A stretch of DNA of 64,000 nucleotides. Source: JALZKA01 sp963721645 (GTDB taxonomy: Bacteria > Actinomycetota > Thermoleophilia > Solirubrobacterales > 70-9). Below are positions 8,212 through 16,713 of this stretch, piece by piece. The notes under the pieces were generated by a model. That model had not been told where the DNA came from and did not search any database. It saw nothing but the letters and a program-made list of their open reading frames with translations. The first letter of the stretch is position 1. Each line of letters begins with the position of its first letter. The translations under genes were made by a program, and so were the position numbers. The DNA is taken from the NCBI GenBank assembly GCA_963721645.1, contig CAVRJK010000002.1, positions 2,108,001-2,172,000 of the forward strand, read 5' to 3'.

Positions 8212-8962
8212 GCGGCTCGAGGTCGCGGCGCTGGACCACGCCGGAGCCCAAGGCTCTCCTCGCCAGCTCGGCTCGCTTTTTCTCCTGAGGCAGATCGGAG
8301 ACTCCGAACTCCCGGTACAGGGCCTTCATATGGGTTCTGACCGCGTCGATCGAAAGAACAAGCTCTGATGCGATCTCGTTGTTGGAGGCGGCTACAGCGG
8401 CGACTTCACCGGCCGCGAGAGGGGTGCAGAGGGCAATCAAGACGCGGCGCTGTGCCGGGGTGACTCGGGCGATCTGCGAGGCGTCCCCGGCCATGGTGGT
8501 CACCAGGGGCGGAGAAGTCATGCTCTTCGGGTCATGAAAGTGGAGTGCCGTTGCGCCCAGGCGCACGACATCCCCGTCGTCGAGGCGCCTGGTCCCAATC
8601 CTCTCCTCGTTGACGAAGGTGCCGTGCCGGGAAAGCCCTTCGTCGCTCAGTACCCATTGCTCACCCAGACGTTCAAGTAGCGCGTGGGTGCGAGACACCG
8701 TCGCATCCCATGCCAGGACAACTGAGTTCCCGGCATCACGACCAAACGTAAGGCGCTCGTCTGATCCAAGCGGCTGGACCGCCAGATTCCCGGCTCCGTC
8801 GCGATAGGCGATAAATGGCTGGCCGGCGCGCTCTGCCTCGTGAATACGGACAAGTTCGCCAGTCGTCAGCTCGTGCGGCCCGAACACACTGCGGATTATG
8901 AAGGTAGGGGTGGTGGCCCGATCCACCCCCCGCGGGTATTCCCACCGGGCTCCGCGGCGCAT
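8204..8962 (-). CDS. FHA domain protein with C-terminal LuxR-like helix-turn-helix
   Basis: About 252 residues from the preferred ATG at 8962; the frame stays open to 9058, but a longer start would run into the divergent histidine kinase at 8974. The middle carries a forkhead-associated domain with its phosphothreonine-binding signature: FGR, SRTH and GTFVNEERIG. The C-terminal 90 residues have ITPAQRRVLIALC and NNEIASELVLSIDAVRTHMKALYREFGV, a winged or LuxR-type HTH. FHA domains bind phosphothreonine on Ser/Thr kinases or their targets, so this is a natural transcriptional output of the kinase pair encoded convergently next door. No ribosome site decides the start; GTG 8926 is an alternative. 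Confidence 0.85.
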   Translation of the reverse strand: MRRGARWEYPRGVDRATTPTFIIRSVFGPHELTTGELVRIHEAERAGQPFIAYRDGAGNLAVQPLGSDERLTFGRDAGNSVVLAWDATVSRTHALLERLGEQWVLSDEGLSRHGTFVNEERIGTRRLDDGDVVRLGATALHFHDPKSMTSPPLVTTMAGDASQIARVTPAQRRVLIALCTPLAAGEVAAVAASNNEIASELVLSIDAVRTHMKALYREFGVSDLPQEKKRAELARRALGSGVVQRRDLEPPS

Positions 8963-8973
8963 ACGTTGGCGCC

Positions 8974-9669
8974 GTGTTAGGGGATAAGGGGGCATCGGGC
9001 TTGACCGGGGCGACGACATCTGACAAGGACATGCTGCTCTCAGAACTTCGCGCTTCACGTGCGCGGCTCGTTCTTGCTTCCACCGAAGCTCGGCGGCGCG
9101 TGGAGCGCGATCTCCACGATGGAGCGCAACAGAACCTGGTCGTCCTCCAACTCAAGCTTGCCTTGGTGCGTGAGCGGATCGAGCGCGATCCGCGCGAGGC
9201 GGCGGCGCTTCTGGACGAGTCCAGACTCGATCTCGACATCGCGGTCGAACAGCTTCGCGATCTTGCCCGTGGAATTTACCCGCAGATTCTTGTCAGCGGC
9301 GGGCTTGGTCCGGCCCTCGCTGAACTCGCTGCGAAGTGCGCAATTCGCACGGCAGGCGAGCTGGGATCCATAGGCCGCTACCCGGCCGAGGTCGAAGCGG
9401 CCGTTTACTTCTGCTGCGCCGAATCCCTCCAGAACGCGTCCAAACACGCAGGCCGTGGTTCCCGAGCCTCACTGAGGCTCTTCGAGAAGGACGGGTGCCT
9501 TCATTTTCATGTTTCCGACGACGGCCGAGGCTTCGACCTTCAAGAGACGACAGCGGGGAGCGGGATCCAGAACATCTCCGACCGAATCGGCGCCCTTGGC
9601 GGAGATGTCACGATCGAATCACGTCCCAACTTCGGCACGCGCGTGCGAGGCCGGGTTCCGGTGACATGA
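8974..9669 (+). CDS. Soluble NarL-type sensor histidine kinase (HisKA_3/HATPase only)
   Basis: A 231-residue transmitter with no membrane segment or obvious sensor. The HisKA_3 dimerisation helix carries RRRVERDLHDGAQQN with the phospho-acceptor His at residue 48. The ATPase part has AVYFCCAESLQNASKHA (N box), VSDDGRGFD and GSGIQNISDRIGALGG. It is the shortest of four closely related kinases in 8974-15426; the other three add six membrane helices and a HAMP domain. Starts at GTG 8974, only 11 bp from the start of the divergent FHA gene, so their promoters must overlap. Probably receives its signal from a partner protein. Confidence 0.9.
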   Translation: MLGDKGASGLTGATTSDKDMLLSELRASRARLVLASTEARRRVERDLHDGAQQNLVVLQLKLALVRERIERDPREAAALLDESRLDLDIAVEQLRDLARGIYPQILVSGGLGPALAELAAKCAIRTAGELGSIGRYPAEVEAAVYFCCAESLQNASKHAGRGSRASLRLFEKDGCLHFHVSDDGRGFDLQETTAGSGIQNISDRIGALGGDVTIESRPNFGTRVRGRVPVT

Positions 9670-9739
9670 GCCGCCCCGTCGACATGCGTTCGGTGTCAGC
9701 ACTGACCCACGTCCGGGAACACGGACGGAGGATGGAACT

Positions 9740-10708
9740 GTGGCCGTGACCCGCACCGTCTCCGTTCTCTTCACGGACCTCGTAGGTTCGACCGCGCTCA
9801 TGGCCCGGCGTGGCCACAGCGAGTCGGACGAGCTGCGGACGCGACACTTTGCAACCCTCCGGCGAGCGCTTGCAGTTCATCGCGGCACCGAGGTGAAGAG
9901 TCTCGGCGACGGACTGATGACCGTCTTTGGAAGCGCCGCGGACGGCCTCGCCTGCTCGATCACGATGCAACGTCTTGTCACGGCCGACACGTGGCAGCGC
10001 GAACGGCGAATCCGGATGCGAGTCGCAATCAGCGCCGGCGAGGTCACCGAAGAGTCGGGCGACTACTTCGGACCACCTGTGGTGGAGGCGAGCAGGCTCT
10101 GTGCGGCGACTGAACCCGGACAGATCCTGGCCTCGGACGTAGTCCGGATGCTCGTGGGGTGGGGCGGCATGCACGACCTGGAGCCGATTGCTCCACTAGA
10201 GCTGAAGGGCATCCCGGGCACGGTCACCGCCTGCCGGGTGACCTGGGACTCCGACGACGAGCGCCCGCTGCGTGTCGCGCTTGCCGACGATTCGGCCCTT
10301 CTTCGCGCGGGAGTTGCGAGCGTCCTCGATTCCGAGGGTTTCGACGTGGTGCTCCAGTGCGACAACGCGGTTGATCTCATGGCTCGACTCGAGGCGGCAA
10401 ATCCCGATGTCGTGCTCCTCGATGTGCGGATGCCTCCGACGCATACCACGGAAGGGCTGGACGCGGCCGCCAGGATCAGGAAGGCGACGCCGACAATCGG
10501 CGTCATCGTGCTTTCCGCCGAGCTTCAAGCCAGGGCTGCCCAGCGTCTGCTCGACGATGGCACCGACGGGATCGGATATCTCCTGAAGGACCGGGTCGCA
10601 GACGTCGCTGAGCTGGTGACAGCGATCAGGACTGTTGCCAGCGGCGGGTCGGCTATCGACCCCACCGTCGTCGCCCAGCTCGAGCCGGCCACGCCGGAGC
10701 CGGGCTGA
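9740..10708 (+). CDS. Class III nucleotidyl cyclase domain fused to a receiver domain
   Basis: 322 residues. The N-terminal half (about 5-165) is a class III adenylate/guanylate cyclase homology domain with both metal-binding Asp motifs (FTDLVGST and SLGDGLMTVF) and the conserved Arg in EASRLCAA. The position of the transition-state Asn appears to be Val (PPVVEASRL), so activity is uncertain. The C-terminal half (about 178-310) is a full receiver domain with VALADDS, VVLLDVRMPP and LLKDR. It lacks the HTH of the NarL-type regulators it resembles. GTG 9740 has GGAGG 8 bases upstream. It sits between two histidine kinases of the family that phosphorylates such receivers, so phosphorylation may tune the cyclase. 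Confidence 0.88.
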   Translation: MAVTRTVSVLFTDLVGSTALMARRGHSESDELRTRHFATLRRALAVHRGTEVKSLGDGLMTVFGSAADGLACSITMQRLVTADTWQRERRIRMRVAISAGEVTEESGDYFGPPVVEASRLCAATEPGQILASDVVRMLVGWGGMHDLEPIAPLELKGIPGTVTACRVTWDSDDERPLRVALADDSALLRAGVASVLDSEGFDVVLQCDNAVDLMARLEAANPDVVLLDVRMPPTHTTEGLDAAARIRKATPTIGVIVLSAELQARAAQRLLDDGTDGIGYLLKDRVADVAELVTAIRTVASGGSAIDPTVVAQLEPATPEPG

Positions 10709-10721
10709 CTCGAGGCTACCC

Positions 10722-12320
10722 GTGGCGGCCTTGTCACACGGCTTCCGGGGCGCGCCGAGTCCCGGAAGCGCGGTCGAACTCGCCGACGGCCTCTTTGGTC
10801 GTCTCTTCCGACGACTTTCAGGGCGCTACCTCGATTTCCTCCTGACCTGCGCCGCGAGCTCGATTGCAGGGCTGGCGCTCGTCACGGCGGCATTTGCGTT
10901 GCCGTTTCTGAATTTAAGCGCATCGGAGTACTGGGGCTCGATGCTCGTCGTATTCCCTTGGATGGCTCTCGTTGGCGGCGTAGCGGAGTGGAGAGTTGGG
11001 CGAGGGATGCGCCCCCTCAGGGAGTGGCTCGTGGAAGGGCGGCACTCAGAGGCGGCACCGATTGCCTGGGAAGCCGCCGTAACGGGGCTCGCGAGGACGG
11101 TGCTTGTCGGCGGGTCGATCGTGATTGTCGGGTCGGTGCCCGCCTCGCTTTTTGTGGCCGCAAACGCGGGCGCTTCAGGATCGACGCAGCTTGGCGTCGT
11201 AATCGTCGTTTGGGCCTTCATCGCGGCAGGAGGGGCGCTTCACTACCTCTTGTGGGAGCGCGCGCTAAGGCCCGTCGTCCTGGCACTGGCCGAACAGCTC
11301 CCTCCAGGCTTTAAGTCCGAGCGCCGGTCCCTCACCTTGGGGGGCAAGTTGCTGATGCTGATCCCCGTCATGAACCTGATCAGTGCGATTGCTGCGTACT
11401 CACTCGCAAGCGGCGTGGGCGGCCCCGGAGGCCAGGTCGTGATCGGCCTCATGGTCGCCCTTATCGCTACCGGATCCGTGAGCATTCCCCTGACGATGAT
11501 GCTCCGCAGGTCGCTGCTGACCCCGATCAACCACCTGCTGCGGGCGATGGGGAGAGTCGAGCGCGGCGATCTGGAAGCCCGCCTGCCCGTGGTCTCGGCG
11601 GACGAGATCGGCACGGTTGCCCAGCACTTCAACTCGATGCTCGGCGGCCTGCACGAACGGGAACGCTACGCAAGCCAAAACGTTCTGCTCACCGAAGACC
11701 TCAAGGCATCTCGCGCGCGGATCGTCGCCGCGTCCCACGAGGCCAGGCGGAACGTCGAGCGTGACCTCCACGACGGCGCCCAGCAGAACCTCGTCCTGCT
11801 GAACCTGAAGCTCGGCCTAGCCGAGACAAGGGTTGTCGAGGACCCTGAAACCGCAGCGGCAATTCTCGCCGACGCCCGCGAGGAGCTGACGCGAGCACTG
11901 GGCGAGCTCCGCGACCTCGCGCATGGCATCTACCCACAGGTCTTGACCAGCGACGGCCTCGGGGCTGCGATCGAGGAGGCAGTGGCCGCGTCGGGCCTGC
12001 GGGCTCGACTCGAATCCGGCGGAATCGCGCATCAGTCGCCCGAGACCGAAGCAGCGGTGTACTTCTGCTGCCTCGAGGCGCTTCAGAATGCAGCAAAGCA
12101 CGCCGCGGATGCGGAAGTCGTGGTTCGTCTGGCGGAAGCCGAGGGGAACCTTCTCTTCGAAGTCGCGGACGACGGGGGCGGATTCGACCCGGAATCGGTG
12201 AATGGCTCAGCCGGGCTTCAGAACATGAGTGATCGGATCGGGGCTCTGGGAGGCGAGCTTCGAATCGAGTCGGCCGCTGGTAAAGGTGTGCGAATCGTCG
12301 GATCGGTTCCGCTGGGCTGA
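10722..12320 (+). CDS. Membrane sensor histidine kinase, HAMP-HisKA_3-HATPase (tandem copy 1)
   Basis: 532 residues from GTG 10722, 13 bp after the cyclase-receiver gene. About six membrane helices fill residues 40-260. A HAMP domain follows (RRSLLTPINHLLRAMGRVERGDLEARLP...DEIGTVAQHFNSM), then HisKA_3 with VERDLHDGAQQN (His near residue 350), and an ATPase domain with AVYFCCLEALQNAAKHA, VADDGGGFD and SAGLQNMSDRIGALGG. No large extracellular sensor domain, so the membrane bundle is probably the sensor. The stop overlaps the next paralogue's ATG (TGATG). The frame is open to 10635, but that would overlap the cyclase gene by 74 bp. Confidence 0.92.
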   Translation: MAALSHGFRGAPSPGSAVELADGLFGRLFRRLSGRYLDFLLTCAASSIAGLALVTAAFALPFLNLSASEYWGSMLVVFPWMALVGGVAEWRVGRGMRPLREWLVEGRHSEAAPIAWEAAVTGLARTVLVGGSIVIVGSVPASLFVAANAGASGSTQLGVVIVVWAFIAAGGALHYLLWERALRPVVLALAEQLPPGFKSERRSLTLGGKLLMLIPVMNLISAIAAYSLASGVGGPGGQVVIGLMVALIATGSVSIPLTMMLRRSLLTPINHLLRAMGRVERGDLEARLPVVSADEIGTVAQHFNSMLGGLHERERYASQNVLLTEDLKASRARIVAASHEARRNVERDLHDGAQQNLVLLNLKLGLAETRVVEDPETAAAILADAREELTRALGELRDLAHGIYPQVLTSDGLGAAIEEAVAASGLRARLESGGIAHQSPETEAAVYFCCLEALQNAAKHAADAEVVVRLAEAEGNLLFEVADDGGGFDPESVNGSAGLQNMSDRIGALGGELRIESAAGKGVRIVGSVPLG

Positions 12321-13894
12321 TGGCGGTTATCCCGCAGACAGGGGGCGGAAAGGGTCTGGACGCCTGGCTGACCCGGATGAACGATCGGCATGGACCGCGC
12401 TATCTAGCCGGCGGAATCGCGGGGATCGTTTTTATCACCTTGGCCTATACGACCATCGGCCTCGCATGCGTCTCCAACTACCTGGGCCTCAGCTTCGGTG
12501 AGTTCGCGTTCGCGACTGGCTCGATCGTCGTGTGCGACGCGTTCGCCATCGCGTTAGGCCTGCTTCGACATACCAGCGGGCTTCGCCTGATTCTCAGGTG
12601 GCTCGACGGTGAGCGCTCTGAAGAGCTTCGGACACAGGCGGAGTATTGGGCATTCGAGGTTCCGCGCTCGATCCTCCGCTCGATTTACGTCCTTCTCGTC
12701 TTTTCTGCGGTGCCACTCGGAGTAGTAACGCTCACTGGGCCCGCGGACGCATCGCCATCCAACGTGGTGGGAGTCGTGATCGGCGCATTCACGATCTGGG
12801 CAACCGCTGCGGTTGTGAGTTACGCCTGCCTCGAAGTGGTCTGCAGCCCGATCCGCCGGTCGATTGAGCACCTCGAACTCGAGCGGAGATCTGGCGTCAG
12901 CCTCGTCTCCATCCTGATCGCGCTCCCCGTGGTGCTTGGCTTCACCATGATCGGGTTCGCAAGCTTCCTCCTGGTCGAGCGAGGCGCCCCCGACGCACCG
13001 AGCATCCCGCTCGTCTATCTCATAGCGCTGGCCATGACACTCCTCGGAGGAGCTGTGGTCTCAGCCGTGTTATGGGTGACCGCCCGTCGCCCGATCACCG
13101 ATCTGGTGCTTGGGAACCGAGCCGTGGGTCAAGGATCGCTGGACGTCCGGATTCCGATCAGCACCGCCGATGAGCTGGGAGAACTCGCATCAAGCTTCAA
13201 CCAGATGGTCGAGGGCCTGGCCGAGAGAGAGTCGCTTCGCGAGGAAAAGCTCTCCCTTGTCGAGGAGCTTCAGGTATCGCGCACACGAATCGTCGCCGCT
13301 TCTGACGAGGCCCGCCGCCGGGTAGAGCGTGATCTCCACGACGGCGCCCAGCAACGACTCGTCCTGATGAACCTCAAACTGAATCTGCTCCGAAGGGAAC
13401 TCGAGGGCCGGGCCTCGCTGCCGATGGTCGAAGAGCTCACCGAGGATCTCACCTGTGCACTCCATGAGCTTCGTGGGCTGGCCCGGGGTATCTACCCGCA
13501 GGTCCTGACATCAGACGGGGTCGTGGCCGCGCTCGAGTCGATTGCAGCCGAAGCGCCTCGACCCGTCCACGTAAGCGGAGACGGCATAGGCCGCTATCCC
13601 GACGAGATCGAGGCCGCCGTCTACTTCTGCTGTCTCGAGGCTCTCCAGAACGCGTCGAAGTACGCGGGCGAGAGCGCCAATGTAGAGGTGAGGCTGGCGG
13701 CAAAGAACGGCGAGCTCCGCTTCGAGGTCCGCGACGACGGCTCGGGATTCGACCCCGCGCAGGCCAATGCCTCCTCTGGGCTTCAGAACATGAGCGATCG
13801 GATCGGCGCGCTCGGGGGAACAGTCCGGGTTGATTCCGAGCCAGGCAAAGGGACACGTGTCGGCGGAGCGGTGCCGGTGGGGATCGGCCGATGA
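12320..13894 (+). CDS. Membrane sensor histidine kinase, HAMP-HisKA_3-HATPase (tandem copy 2)
   Basis: 524 residues with the same architecture as its neighbours: about six hydrophobic helices, HAMP (ITDLVLGNRAVGQGSLDVRIP...DELGELASSFNQM), HisKA_3 with RRRVERDLHDGAQQR (His near residue 340), and ATPase motifs AVYFCCLEALQNASKYA, VRDDGSGFD and SSGLQNMSDRIGALGG. Translationally coupled at both ends: TGATG at 12318-12322 upstream and ATGA at 13891-13894 downstream. A 93-base stretch of its ATPase domain (13604-13696) is almost identical to the next copy. The membrane regions diverge more than the transmitters, suggesting different signals feeding common regulators. Confidence 0.92.
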   Translation: MAVIPQTGGGKGLDAWLTRMNDRHGPRYLAGGIAGIVFITLAYTTIGLACVSNYLGLSFGEFAFATGSIVVCDAFAIALGLLRHTSGLRLILRWLDGERSEELRTQAEYWAFEVPRSILRSIYVLLVFSAVPLGVVTLTGPADASPSNVVGVVIGAFTIWATAAVVSYACLEVVCSPIRRSIEHLELERRSGVSLVSILIALPVVLGFTMIGFASFLLVERGAPDAPSIPLVYLIALAMTLLGGAVVSAVLWVTARRPITDLVLGNRAVGQGSLDVRIPISTADELGELASSFNQMVEGLAERESLREEKLSLVEELQVSRTRIVAASDEARRRVERDLHDGAQQRLVLMNLKLNLLRRELEGRASLPMVEELTEDLTCALHELRGLARGIYPQVLTSDGVVAALESIAAEAPRPVHVSGDGIGRYPDEIEAAVYFCCLEALQNASKYAGESANVEVRLAAKNGELRFEVRDDGSGFDPAQANASSGLQNMSDRIGALGGTVRVDSEPGKGTRVGGAVPVGIGR

Positions 13895-15231
13895 CGCTGG
13901 GCTCGAGGGCGTTTGCTCGCTACCGCGGCAGCTACGTGGACATTTTTGGCGCCGCCTTCGTCGGGTTCGTACACGTGCTGCTCATTCCCGGATATTCGGC
14001 GATGCTTTTCCCCTACTTCCAAGCGACCTTCGAGGAATACTTACGCATAGTTTTCGCGTTTGAGGTCGCGCTGCTGCCCGGAAGCGTTGCCACGCTCCTG
14101 ATCTTCGGCCGGGGACTTTCTTCCCTGACCAGCTGGCTGCGGGAGCCAATCGGAACCAGGCCGCCAGCGGCCCTCTGGGGACAAACGGTCGGGTCGCTCC
14201 CAAAGATCACGCTGGCCGCCGGCCTCACGAACGCGGCGCTCTGCGTTCCGCCCTCCGTCTATACAGCGAACCTTGTCGGACTGTCGCCTTTCGGGTTCCT
14301 TTTGTACGTCGCTTTCCTGGCGATCATGATCTCCGCGGTCGTCGCGTTCGGCTACCTCTTGGCCGAACAGTGGCTTCGCCCTCCAATCGCCGAGCTCGCG
14401 AGCTGGCTTCCCGCTCAAGGATCTCCTCCTCCGGCTCTCATAACGCTCGGGACGAAGTTGCTGGTGCTCGTTCCGGCGATAAACCTTTTCACCGGCATGA
14501 CGGTCGCTGCCGTTTCGACCAACACACTGGGCATCGAAGGTCGCCTCGGCGTGACCGTCGCAACCACCCTCCTGATCACGCTCACCTTCTCGCTAGGACT
14601 GTCGCTGATGTTGCGCCGATCCCTGCTTCAGCGGCTGCAGGATCTGCGCGGCGCGATACACGACGTCGACTCCGGAGATCTCGATGCCGCGGTCCCGTAC
14701 CTCGCGGGTGATGAGATCGACGATGTCGGACACTCCTTTAACCAGATGGTCGCGGGGCTTCGCGAGCGTGAGGAGCTTCGCGAGGCAAACATCGGGCTCG
14801 TCGACGACCTCCAAGCCTCACGTGCGCGCATCGTCGCCGCTTCCGACGAGGCTCGGCGCCAAGTCGAGCGTGATCTCCACGACGGCGCTCAGCAAAACCT
14901 CGTCCTGCTCAACCTGAAACTGGGTTTGGTCGAACGCCAGCTTGACCGGGACCCAGTCGCTGCAGCGAGGCTGGTCGCCGACTCACGAGCGGACCTCAAC
15001 CGAGCGCTTTCGGAGATTCGCGACCTCGCCCACGGCATTTATCCGCAAGCCCTGACGAGCGACGGCATCGCCGCCGCGCTCGAAGACGCTGGGTCGTCCG
15101 CTCGGTTGAAAGCCGACAACCTCGGACGCTATACCCCGGAGATCGAGGCCGCCGTCTACTTCTGCTGCCTCGAGGCTCTCCAAAACGCGTCGAAGTACGC
15201 GGGCGAGGGCGCCAATGTAGAGGTGAGGCTG
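13604..15231 (+). repeat. 93-bp near-identical segment shared by two kinases (13604-13696 and 15139-15231)
   Basis: The stretch encoding the N box of the ATPase domain (from EIEAAVYFCCLEALQNASKYAGE into the following strand) differs at only about three of 93 bases between tandem kinase copies 2 and 3. The flanking sequence of the same genes is clearly diverged. This patchiness suggests gene conversion between the tandem copies. Confidence 0.75.
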
Positions 15232-15426
15232 AGCGAGGCGCGCGGCGATCTGCAATTCGACGTGACCGACGATGGCCCGGGCTTCGACCCGGCCGCAGTA
15301 AACGGATCCACCGGCTTGCAGAATATGTCAGACCGGATGGGGGCTCTAGGAGGCACGGTCGAGGTTTCGTCGACCCCAGGATGGGGGACGACGGTGCGTG
15401 GGACGGTACGGGCTGATCACGCTTGA
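13891..15426 (+). CDS. Membrane sensor histidine kinase, HAMP-HisKA_3-HATPase (tandem copy 3)
   Basis: 511 residues starting in a 4-base overlap (ATGA) with copy 2. About six membrane helices, HAMP (LQRLQDLRGAIHDVDSGDLDAAVP...DEIDDVGHSFNQM), HisKA_3 with RRQVERDLHDGAQQN (His near residue 330), and an ATPase domain with AVYFCCLEALQNASKYA, VTDDGPGFD and STGLQNMSDRMGALGG. Last gene of the co-directional signalling run that begins at 8974. The following gene (endonuclease IV) appears to have its own promoter-like box at 15482-15487. Confidence 0.92.
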   Translation: MTLGSRAFARYRGSYVDIFGAAFVGFVHVLLIPGYSAMLFPYFQATFEEYLRIVFAFEVALLPGSVATLLIFGRGLSSLTSWLREPIGTRPPAALWGQTVGSLPKITLAAGLTNAALCVPPSVYTANLVGLSPFGFLLYVAFLAIMISAVVAFGYLLAEQWLRPPIAELASWLPAQGSPPPALITLGTKLLVLVPAINLFTGMTVAAVSTNTLGIEGRLGVTVATTLLITLTFSLGLSLMLRRSLLQRLQDLRGAIHDVDSGDLDAAVPYLAGDEIDDVGHSFNQMVAGLREREELREANIGLVDDLQASRARIVAASDEARRQVERDLHDGAQQNLVLLNLKLGLVERQLDRDPVAAARLVADSRADLNRALSEIRDLAHGIYPQALTSDGIAAALEDAGSSARLKADNLGRYTPEIEAAVYFCCLEALQNASKYAGEGANVEVRLSEARGDLQFDVTDDGPGFDPAAVNGSTGLQNMSDRMGALGGTVEVSSTPGWGTTVRGTVRADHA

Positions 15427-15496
15427 CAGCGGCGAGGAGCCGGCGCTCATCAAGATCCACCCGTTACCTCGGTCCGACGCCTATCCTCGGCGCCGA

Positions 15497-16276
15497 ATGG
15501 CGACTCCTCCCATCGGCGCGCACATCTGGGGTGAGGATCCCCTGGCAGAGGCCGGGGAGATCGGTGCCGAGCGGGTGCAGCTCTTCCTCTCGAACCCCCA
15601 GGGCTGGGAGAAGCCGCCGCCGCGAGCCGACGCCGGGGAGCTCAAGGCGGCAGACCTCGGGATCTACGTCCATGCGCCCTACCTGATCAACGTCTGCTCG
15701 CCCAAGCCGAACGTCCGCTTCGGATCGCGGAAGATCCTGAACCAGACCTGCGAGGCGGCTGAAGCGATCGGAGCCCTTGCGGTCGTCGTGCATCCCGGTC
15801 ATGCCGAGGATGGGCTCGAAGACGGCGTCGCGCGCTGGACGTCGACGCTCGAGCGGATGGAGGCGACGGTCCCGGTCTACCTGGAGAACACGGCGGGCGG
15901 CGAGAACGCGGTGGCGCGGCGCTTCGACGCGCTGGCGCGGCTATGGGAGGCTGTCGAGGCGGCGAAGACCGACGTGACGGTCGGCTTCTGCTTCGACACA
16001 TGCCACGCGCACGCTGCCGGCGAGGACCTCTCAGACGCGGTCGAGCGGGCGATCGAGATCACCGGCGGCATCGACCTCATGCATCTGAACGACTCGCGCG
16101 ACAAGGCGGGAACGGGCGCCGACCGCCACGCGACGATCGGCGAGGGTCACATCGCCCTGGACGACCTTCGCCACATGGTGGCTGCGGCCAAGGCGCCGAC
16201 GATCGTCGAGACGCCTCGGGAAACCGAGACTCTCATTGCCGATATGGCCTTCGCGCGTAAGGCGCTTGGCGGCTAG
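15497..16276 (+). CDS. nfo: Endonuclease IV (AP endonuclease, deoxyribonuclease IV)
   Basis: 259 residues with the TIM-barrel AP endonuclease family 2 pattern: PIGAHIW at the start, YVHAPYLINVCSP, VVHPGH, YLENTAGG, GFCFDTCHAHAAGEDL, LMHLNDSRDKAGTGADRHATIGEGHI and IVETPRE. These supply the His, Glu and Asp ligands for three zinc ions. It cleaves DNA 5' of abasic sites in base-excision repair. ATG 15497 is preferred because homology begins right there; the frame is open to 15398, inside the upstream kinase. A TATCCT box 9 bases before the ATG suggests a leaderless message. The stop overlaps the convergent HPF gene by 4 bp. Confidence 0.93.
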   Translation: MATPPIGAHIWGEDPLAEAGEIGAERVQLFLSNPQGWEKPPPRADAGELKAADLGIYVHAPYLINVCSPKPNVRFGSRKILNQTCEAAEAIGALAVVVHPGHAEDGLEDGVARWTSTLERMEATVPVYLENTAGGENAVARRFDALARLWEAVEAAKTDVTVGFCFDTCHAHAAGEDLSDAVERAIEITGGIDLMHLNDSRDKAGTGADRHATIGEGHIALDDLRHMVAAAKAPTIVETPRETETLIADMAFARKALGG

Positions 16277-16620
16277 GCCTCCCGATTGCGCAGCTGAGCC
16301 GAAAAGCGTCGTGATTCGGTGCGGTGGCGCCGCAGCTCACGGTTCTTCTTGACCTGGCGCCGGACGTCCTCGGCCAGCTCGTGGACGGTAGAGATCATCT
16401 CGGGGCTCGCCTCCTTCGCGCGGATCGTCGTGCCCTTGAGACGCATCGTGGCCTCGGCGACGTACTTGTCGGCGATGCGCGGATTCTTCTCCTCGCTCAG
16501 TTCCACCTCGAGAGTCGCAAGCGATGAGACTTGCTTGGCGACACGCCTGAAGCGTTTGCGGATCGCATCTTCGAGCTCAGGGGTGACCTCGGTATTGCGG
16601 CCTCGGACCTCGATCCTCAC
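16273..16620 (-). CDS. hpf: Ribosome hibernation-promoting factor / RaiA-like (short form)
   Basis: 115 residues from GTG 16620, which has GAGGAGG 6 bases upstream; the longer ATG at 16686 lacks such a site. The fold pattern is that of HPF/RaiA: IEVRGRNTEVTPELEDAIRKRF at the N-terminus, LEVELSEEKNPRIADKYVAEATMRLKGTTIRA in the middle, and a helix ...MISTVHELAEDVRRQVKKNRELRRHR. It binds the 30S decoding region and silences ribosomes in starved cells. There is no long-form C-terminal dimerisation domain. A basic tail (RRHRTESRRF) is visible. Confidence 0.87.
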   Translation of the reverse strand: MRIEVRGRNTEVTPELEDAIRKRFRRVAKQVSSLATLEVELSEEKNPRIADKYVAEATMRLKGTTIRAKEASPEMISTVHELAEDVRRQVKKNRELRRHRTESRRFSAQLRNREA

Positions 16621-16713
16621 GAACTGCCTCCTCGTGTAGAGAAACGTCGTCCTCCCGGACTCTACGCCTCTCAGCGGAAATCGCAAGGTGCCTTTGCGTC
16701 CGCATTTGAAAGC

